A DNA stretch of 64,000 nt from Bacillota bacterium (GTDB taxonomy: Bacteria; Bacillota; Desulfitobacteriia; Desulfitobacteriales; JAJXUE01), in assembly GCA_021783135.1 (NCBI GenBank), contig JAJXUE010000005.1, positions 44,030-108,029 on the forward strand. The letters run 5' to 3'. Under the pieces are notes generated by a model that ran no database searches, was not told where the DNA came from, and saw nothing but the letters and a program-made list of their open reading frames with translations. The translations under genes and the position numbers were made by a program. Shown in pieces: positions 59,107 to 64,000 of this stretch; position 1 is the stretch's first letter; each line of letters begins with the position of its first letter.

Positions 59107-60035
59107 TAATTTTTGGCAAACGTTATACTAAAGGTAGTTCCGGGCGGCGTGTCCGTAATTTGCATAACTGCATTGTGTCTGGCGACAATGGTGTAACAGG
59201 CCGCTAAGCCCAAGCCTGTGCCGTCTTTCTTAGTAGTGAAAAAAGGGGTACCAATTTTGGCTAAAACATCTGCTTTAATACCGCTGCCTTGGTCTTGCAC
59301 TTGCAATATAACACTATCACCTTGCCCCAATGTTTTGATATAAAGAGTTCCTCTGGGTTGCATTGCCTCTAGTCCGTTACGGCATAGGTTTAACAGCAAT
59401 TGGCGAATTTCTTTCTCGTCAAGATATACGTTGGTAATGTTACCAAGTTGGAGGCTGACGTTTTTGTCAGACAGGTTGGCATCCGCCAAAATCATCGGAT
59501 AGAGCGACTGAATGATTGAGTTCAAGTTGGTCCACTTAAAATCCAGGGCCTTACTGCGTGCCATTAACAAAAACTCAGTAATGATTGAGTTGGCCCGGTC
59601 TAGTTCTTGAATCATCAAGTCAAAGTGTTCCCAGTATGGCTGGCAGTCTTGTTTTTGGGAAAGCATTTGCAAGAAACCGCGAATAGTAGTCATTGGATTG
59701 CGAATTTCATGGGCAATACTAGCCGCCGTTTCCCCCAAAAGGTTCAAACGGTCCAGGCGGGTTATTTCCCTTTCTAAACGGCTTTGTTCGGCAATGTAGA
59801 GCAACATTGGCTTATAGAGAAATTGATAAAGTATCGGAATCAGGCCAAGAGTTAGCAGTGAGGCGTCCAAAAAGACCAGTAAAAACGGCGGTGCATATGA
59901 AAAAAAGTGCTCAAGCACCATAATTACAGTCTCGATCACAAACGCGGTTGCAGCGATTAGAATGAGCATACGCAGCGGTTTAGGTAATTCATTTGGAGCT
60001 TTAAACTGTGAATTTGCCGGCGCGCGGTTAAACAT
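59106..60035 (-). CDS. Membrane sensor histidine kinase
   Basis: Two TM segments at the N-terminus (LRMLILIAATAFVIETVIMVL and FLLVFLDASLLTLGLIPIL) with almost no external loop, then a HisKA domain with SIAHEIRNPMTTIRGFLQML (phospho-His), and an HATPase domain with NLCRNGLEAM (N box), DQGSGIK and TGLGLAAC. It resembles sporulation-type orphan kinases such as KinB; no response regulator is adjacent. Start placed at ATG 60035 with GGGTGAAAAAG upstream. An open frame continues to 60194 but has no ribosome site. About 309 aa. Confidence 0.9.
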   Translation of the reverse strand: MFNRAPANSQFKAPNELPKPLRMLILIAATAFVIETVIMVLEHFFSYAPPFLLVFLDASLLTLGLIPILYQFLYKPMLLYIAEQSRLEREITRLDRLNLLGETAASIAHEIRNPMTTIRGFLQMLSQKQDCQPYWEHFDLMIQELDRANSIITEFLLMARSKALDFKWTNLNSIIQSLYPMILADANLSDKNVSLQLGNITNVYLDEKEIRQLLLNLCRNGLEAMQPRGTLYIKTLGQGDSVILQVQDQGSGIKADVLAKIGTPFFTTKKDGTGLGLAACYTIVARHNAVMQITDTPPGTTFSITFAKN

Positions 60036-60277
60036 CTTTTTCACCCACAAAATTAGTCTTAGCAAAGGCTGCGCTATGAGTAGCTTTGTACTAGTTCGCC
60101 AAAAATTAACAATCACCTTGTTGGAGGGTGAAGTAAAAGTTAAATTTATTGATTTTCTGCCGATGCATTTCATAGCGGCTAGAACTATTAGCAAAGTTGT
60201 TTTCGAAAAAAATAGAGCCCTATAGAGTCTATCTATAGAGCTTCATCTTAATAATACATTTACAAAAAGGGACTAAA

Positions 60278-61729
60278 TTAAAATTGGTGACAAGCCTCAC
60301 ATACCCCCATGTTGGGCATTCGCTTCAAATAACTCGAGCCAGCTGTTTCGTAGATGTTGGCGGATGTAAAGCCAGGTATTCCAGCGTCAACTAAAGTCTC
60401 CTGCCAATAAGTCTGATTGACCCCATGTGCTACATGACAGCTTAAACAACTAAGGTGCAGAGTGCCGTCAGGATCAACTTCGAATTTTAGTCCGGGAACA
60501 GGGTTGGTGATAACAATACCTATGGGATGATGCGTTTGTTGACTGTACACGCCAGTAAGCGTGCTGTTGGTAGTTCCGCTTACCGGCATAGTGGCAAAAT
60601 CAGTATGACAGGCTCCACAAAAGTGGTTAATACCAGACCGGTAAGTAACAGTTTCGTTTGACTGCAAATAATTGGTTATATCCATATCGACTACAAGAGC
60701 TGTGACAAAATAACCGGTGACAGTGTCTGAAGCGGTTAGGGCCGGAGATTGTTGATCAATTTTTATAATGCTGTAGCCTGGCTGGGTACCAGACCCATCC
60801 ATCCAGTAGGCATGTACGTTATCTGAATTAATTTGTACAGTACTTGGAGAGGTTCCGCGATAAACTCGCACATTAGCCCAGTCTATCGTATCCTTTAGAA
60901 CGCGTGCTAGCTTGCCGGTATCGTCTGTGAAGGTATAGAAAGTAGCGGAATCCCCAGTAGTTATATATTGAATGGGGATACCTGTGGTGACTAGCGTCAA
61001 TGTATACGGATTCTGAGCGGTAACTCGCAGATCATATGTCTCAGTCTCAATGCCGTTCGGATTAGGATTTAATAAGCGTGCGTTGCGCCCGTTCCCATGT
61101 GGGTCGTGACATTCTTCACAACCAAAACTATTACCCCAAGTGCCGTATTGGTCAGGTGTAGCCGACCCTTTGCCGCCAGGTGCAGCATCATCCTCAAGAT
61201 TTGATTCCACATGGTGGCGTGAAAGATAGGCTGATGTTTGCCCGGTAGTTGTACCGCCGGTATTATCATCACGGGAAATTAATTTGTTGGTGTTTGTGCC
61301 AGAGGCATACTCAAAGCCAAATAGCCCCCCGTTGCAAATTTGGGTTGAACCGTTATCTTCGGCCAAAAAAGTGCCGCTTTCCACATCATAGGTTGTAGTC
61401 ACGGTGCCATCATGACAAGCAGTACAAGTATCAAAGTTGGTAGGCCACTGCAATAAGTTGGGCCCTACTGCAGTGTGTGCTAGATGACAGGACTCACACG
61501 CATTTGTATTGGCAGAAAAGTCAGAGTGAATCGGACTTTGCGATGGGTACTGTTCATTCGGTAAGTATATTTCATCAGGAAAAGTAGTTGGTGCAGTGGA
61601 GACAAATACTTTTGGTGTCCCGATAAGGGTTGTAGGTGTTGTGGTTCCGGCCACAGCGACTGCTACATTATTAAATGCTATGAAGCTAAAGCATGTGCAT
61701 AAAAGCACAAAAAATAGTATTTTTTTCAT
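60278..61729 (-). CDS. Secreted six-heme c-type cytochrome
   Basis: Exported multiheme cytochrome of 483 aa with an N-terminal signal peptide (about 1-28). Six CxxCH sites: residues 78-82, 102-106, 204-208, 371-375, 428-432 and 477-481. The last lies two residues from the C-terminus. The first pair follows a doubled-CXXCH pattern (CHLAH...CTACH). Residues about 209-370 contain no heme site and are beta-rich. AAGGTGG precedes ATG 61729. Such proteins carry electrons to extracellular acceptors in Clostridia such as Thermincola. Likely tethered only by the unprocessed or sortase-independent wall association; no anchor is visible. Confidence 0.94.
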   Translation of the reverse strand: MKKILFFVLLCTCFSFIAFNNVAVAVAGTTTPTTLIGTPKVFVSTAPTTFPDEIYLPNEQYPSQSPIHSDFSANTNACESCHLAHTAVGPNLLQWPTNFDTCTACHDGTVTTTYDVESGTFLAEDNGSTQICNGGLFGFEYASGTNTNKLISRDDNTGGTTTGQTSAYLSRHHVESNLEDDAAPGGKGSATPDQYGTWGNSFGCEECHDPHGNGRNARLLNPNPNGIETETYDLRVTAQNPYTLTLVTTGIPIQYITTGDSATFYTFTDDTGKLARVLKDTIDWANVRVYRGTSPSTVQINSDNVHAYWMDGSGTQPGYSIIKIDQQSPALTASDTVTGYFVTALVVDMDITNYLQSNETVTYRSGINHFCGACHTDFATMPVSGTTNSTLTGVYSQQTHHPIGIVITNPVPGLKFEVDPDGTLHLSCLSCHVAHGVNQTYWQETLVDAGIPGFTSANIYETAGSSYLKRMPNMGVCEACHQF

Positions 61730-61819
61730 ATTTCCACCTTACCAAATAATTGGTTAAGTGGTGTATTCGACCAGCTGTGACAAAAATCCTCTTGTTTCGT
61801 TGGTAAATATCATATTTTT

Positions 61820-63730
61820 TTATATGTGTTGCTCCAGTTCGAAATATGATGCGGTGAAGCTTTGCAGGCGTCCTATAGCTAGAAAACTTTCCTGTATTAC
61901 AGAGCGCTGCCGCGGGCTTAAACCTCGCAATTCAAGCCTATTATCCGGTTTTGCTCCCTCGGCTAGTTTTTGTAAATTTGTTTGGAGGCGAAACAACATC
62001 AAGGATTGAAAGGCAGCTTCATAATATTCGGCATCATCCTGAGTCAAGACGTGCAACTGGACTAACTTGTTAATTCTTTCTAAGGTGGCAGTTTCCTGAA
62101 CACCCTCACGTAACGCAAAAATTCGGATACAGTTTACGATATGCCTACTGCCGGAACTCTTTAAATCTACCCGCTGTGTCCGTGACCAAGTACTGTCTAA
62201 ATCGCATTGCAATTCACTGGGGAGAACTCGCTGTTCTAGCTCATAGCGAACCATAGGCATAAGGTTTGCCGGATCAATGCGGCACAACCGGAAAATAAAT
62301 TGGCGCAAGTCATCAGCTAAGTGTTGCCTGCCGTATACTGTGCGCAAATCTAAAAAAATGTTGCAGGCGTATCGAGTTGTCGCATCGGTTGCTTTAAGCC
62401 AGGTGAGACAAGACTTTTTCCAGTCGTTTAGAGGCTGACACCACACAGGGTTGGACGCCATAATTTGGGCGGGACACTTTTCGATGCCACATTGGGCCAG
62501 TCCCTCGATTACGAATTTGGCTAAAGCTGTAAAGTAAGCTTTAGTGTCAACCTTTGGCATTTTCGGACTGTCGGCATAGATGATGGCGTTGTCTTGATCC
62601 GAGGCCAAGGACTGTTCTTTGCGTCCGCTGCTTCCAAGCGCCAGCCAACAATAATCTACGGGGGGTCGGCCTAAACCTGCATCAGCTAGTTCTTCTTCTG
62701 CCATCGTAAGCAGACGACGGGTGAGTAAGTCCTTGAGCTCAGAAACTATCTCACAAATTTCATTGGCGGCGGCCTTTTCTGCCAACATATTGGCTAAAAC
62801 CTTATGTAACGGCATGACCGCCTGGCGCAGCCCCTCTATAGTTGTGGCTGAGTCGACAGCTTTGACCATAAGCAAGGCGCTGTTTGTGCGCGCTTTAGAT
62901 AAGTCGCCGATGGTGACTATGCCGACAGTCCGACTCTGTTCCGTCGCTAAGATGTATTTGCCTTGGCCCTTAATCATGGTAATTAATGCTTGGTATAAAT
63001 AGGAGTCATGCGGCAACGTGGTGGGGTTCTTGTCCATAATATCTTCGGCGTGAACTACGGTAGGGTTACTGTCTAAAGCTAAAACCTTGCTGATTAAATC
63101 GCGTTCGGTCACCAACCCGAGCAGTTTGCCATTCGGGTTAGTGACTACTACGGAACTAATCTTCTGCTGGGCAAAGATACGGGCTATTTCATTTACCGGC
63201 ATGTCGGGTGAGCAGGTCACTATCGGGCAGGACATAATGTCATCTAGGTGAATTTTAAAGGGTTCACTGCGCAAACCATAAATATCGTTAGGCTGCTCTA
63301 AAATCATTTCCTCATATAAGTCCCTTAACCTATCAGCCATAATATGGCTAAAAAAACCGGCAAACTCATGGTAGTTTTGCAGCAGATATTCAAATGACTC
63401 TTTATCAAGCAGGTAACAGGTTAAATCTTTCACTGCTTTAAGGGACGCCGGATACCTTTTGTCCGATAAGAGGACAGTCTCACCAAAAAATTGACCGGGA
63501 TGCCGAAAACCGACTACACTTGACGCCCCCTTTTCTCGCCTTAGGATGACCTGGGCCAGTCCACTCACTACTAAGAAGAGGTAGTTCAGCGAGGACTGGC
63601 CCTGGTTAAAGATATAGGTATCCTTAGGGAAGGTCTTAAGTACCAATTTGTGGCTTAACGTTACTATAATATCATCCGGAAGAGTATTAAAGGGTTGGAA
63701 CTCGCGTAGCGCAATAGCCAATTTTACCAC
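61820..63730 (-). CDS. cNMP/CBS/DUF294 nucleotidyltransferase protein
   Basis: Multidomain regulator of 636 aa. Cyclic-nucleotide-binding fold at about 10-125 (FNQGQSSLNYLFLVVSGLAQV), two CBS domains at about 165-290 (MSCPIVTCSPDMPVNEIA), the DUF294 GlnE-like nucleotidyltransferase with ALGSSGRKEQSLASDQDNAI near 360-380, and a helical DUF294 C-terminal domain to the end. Such proteins are thought to modify a partner in response to nucleotide levels; the partner is unknown. The frame opens at GTG 63730, but GGGGGTGG is better spaced to TTG 63721, so the true start may be there. Confidence 0.93.
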   Translation of the reverse strand: MVKLAIALREFQPFNTLPDDIIVTLSHKLVLKTFPKDTYIFNQGQSSLNYLFLVVSGLAQVILRREKGASSVVGFRHPGQFFGETVLLSDKRYPASLKAVKDLTCYLLDKESFEYLLQNYHEFAGFFSHIMADRLRDLYEEMILEQPNDIYGLRSEPFKIHLDDIMSCPIVTCSPDMPVNEIARIFAQQKISSVVVTNPNGKLLGLVTERDLISKVLALDSNPTVVHAEDIMDKNPTTLPHDSYLYQALITMIKGQGKYILATEQSRTVGIVTIGDLSKARTNSALLMVKAVDSATTIEGLRQAVMPLHKVLANMLAEKAAANEICEIVSELKDLLTRRLLTMAEEELADAGLGRPPVDYCWLALGSSGRKEQSLASDQDNAIIYADSPKMPKVDTKAYFTALAKFVIEGLAQCGIEKCPAQIMASNPVWCQPLNDWKKSCLTWLKATDATTRYACNIFLDLRTVYGRQHLADDLRQFIFRLCRIDPANLMPMVRYELEQRVLPSELQCDLDSTWSRTQRVDLKSSGSRHIVNCIRIFALREGVQETATLERINKLVQLHVLTQDDAEYYEAAFQSLMLFRLQTNLQKLAEGAKPDNRLELRGLSPRQRSVIQESFLAIGRLQSFTASYFELEQHI

Positions 63731-63791
63731 CCCCGTACAACAAATTGCTTGTTATTAACTTATACACTTGCAATGTAAAACAGACGCAAAA

Positions 63792-63839
63792 AAGCCTGTT
63801 CAAACCAATCGCAGGGAAAAAATTGGCTTAACCAGGCTT
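63792..63839 (-). terminator. Terminator after hisJ-like gene
   Basis: On the minus strand AAGCCTGGTTAAGCCAAT pairs with ATTGGTTTGAACAGGCTT using G-U wobbles, followed by TTTTTT. Confidence 0.85.
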
Positions 63840-63853
63840 GAGTAGATATTGTT

Positions 63854-64000
63854 TTAACCTTGCGCGTGCAACGGGACTGATTTTGGTACGCGGTTTGCAA
63901 AAGTGGTAAGTGACGTGTAGCCGGTGTCTGTAATCAACTTGACCGCTTGCATAAAATTCTCTCCGACTTGTTCCGGTGCGTGAGCGTCAGAGGAGAGGGT
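63854..64000 (-). CDS. PHP-family histidinol-phosphatase, 3' end only
   Basis: Partial gene; only the last 48 codons lie in the window and the 5' end is beyond base 64000. The translation begins TLSSDAHAPEQVGENF and includes TGYTSLTTF, the C-terminal signature of HisJ-type (PHP) histidinol-phosphatases, where the Asp and His in SSDAH are metal ligands. The stop is TAA at 63854-63856, followed by a terminator. It lies upstream of the DUF294 gene on the same strand. Too little is visible for a firm symbol. Confidence 0.82.
   Translation of the reverse strand, partial: TLSSDAHAPEQVGENFMQAVKLITDTGYTSLTTFANRVPKSVPLHAQG

Noticed and set aside
1..64000. CRISPR arrays, insertion sequences, prophage
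   Set aside because: No regular repeat-spacer series, no transposase or integrase-like product, and no terminal inverted repeats were seen.

Overview
The window reads as chromosomal DNA of an anaerobic, endospore-forming Gram-positive bacterium of the class Clostridia. Gene order and content fit the Peptococcaceae/Desulfitobacteriales side best, but that placement is inference. The spore-former signs are an alpha/beta-type SASP-like protein, two tiny YjcZ-like sporulation proteins, YtaF and a YaaH-like GH18 hydrolase. The anaerobe signs are a fused-alpha 2-oxoacid:ferredoxin oxidoreductase, several rubredoxin and flavoprotein genes and a manganese catalase. A T-box leader, TRAP (MtrB), YtoI and the polA-mutM-ytaF-coaE order are all Firmicutes features. 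Base composition looks even and moderate throughout. I see no phage, insertion sequence, CRISPR array or rRNA.

Layout. 1-5.6 kb: a small unknown gene, an RluA-family pseudouridine synthase, a gluzincin peptidase and an EmrA/EmrB-like export pair. 5.8-9.7 kb: a soluble chemoreceptor, an AbrB-UbiB kinase-small protein operon and a CmpB-like membrane protein. 9.8-16.6 kb: redox and repair genes, comprising an iron-sulfur flavoprotein, Mn catalase, lipid kinase, two rubredoxin-domain proteins, a methyltransferase, endonuclease III and QueG. 16.6-19.6 kb: a lipoprotein, a yvl-like operon (DUF2089, YvlB-like, unknown, YvlD) and an acetyltransferase. 19.7-23.5 kb, minus strand: an Lrp regulator with an aminotransferase, then aconitase. 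23.6-29.6 kb: a membrane protein, a cyclophilin lipoprotein, TrmL, a WecA/TagO-like transferase, a GH18 enzyme, a Cys-rich microprotein, the SASP-like protein and YtoI. 29.6-32.4 kb: T-box plus glycyl-tRNA synthetase, and a Crp/Fnr regulator with a DUF2892 protein. 32.6-39.5 kb: dnaE, coaD, mtrB (TRAP), DUF2007, accD, accA and two YjcZ-like genes. 39.6-49 kb: an HPP membrane protein and a giant cyclic beta-glucan synthase-like gene. 49-52 kb, minus strand: korB, korA and a tRNA-Leu(CAA). 52-59 kb: dinB, polA, mutM, ytaF, coaE and a lytic transglycosylase. 59.1-64 kb, minus strand: a histidine kinase, a six-heme cytochrome c, a cNMP/CBS/nucleotidyltransferase protein and the 3' end of a hisJ-like phosphatase.

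How the genes fit together. Aconitase and the 2-oxoacid:ferredoxin oxidoreductase would supply parts of an incomplete or reversible TCA pathway. AccD and AccA give half of acetyl-CoA carboxylase; AccB and AccC lie elsewhere. The rubredoxin, flavin reductase, Mn catalase and endonuclease III genes look like an oxygen-defence and repair neighbourhood. Intrinsic terminators are abundant, and several are bidirectional stems between converging genes. Many starts are GTG or TTG, so several 5' ends below were set by Shine-Dalgarno position rather than by the longest frame.

No clearly novel multi-gene system stands out. The best leads are an AT-only palindrome and a possible ATC start at the yvl-like operon, TRAP in this background, the 2,853-residue glucan synthase in a Gram-positive, an apparent Shine-Dalgarno-masking hairpin before the GH18 gene, a possible short RNA before dnaE, and paired palindromes upstream of aconitase.
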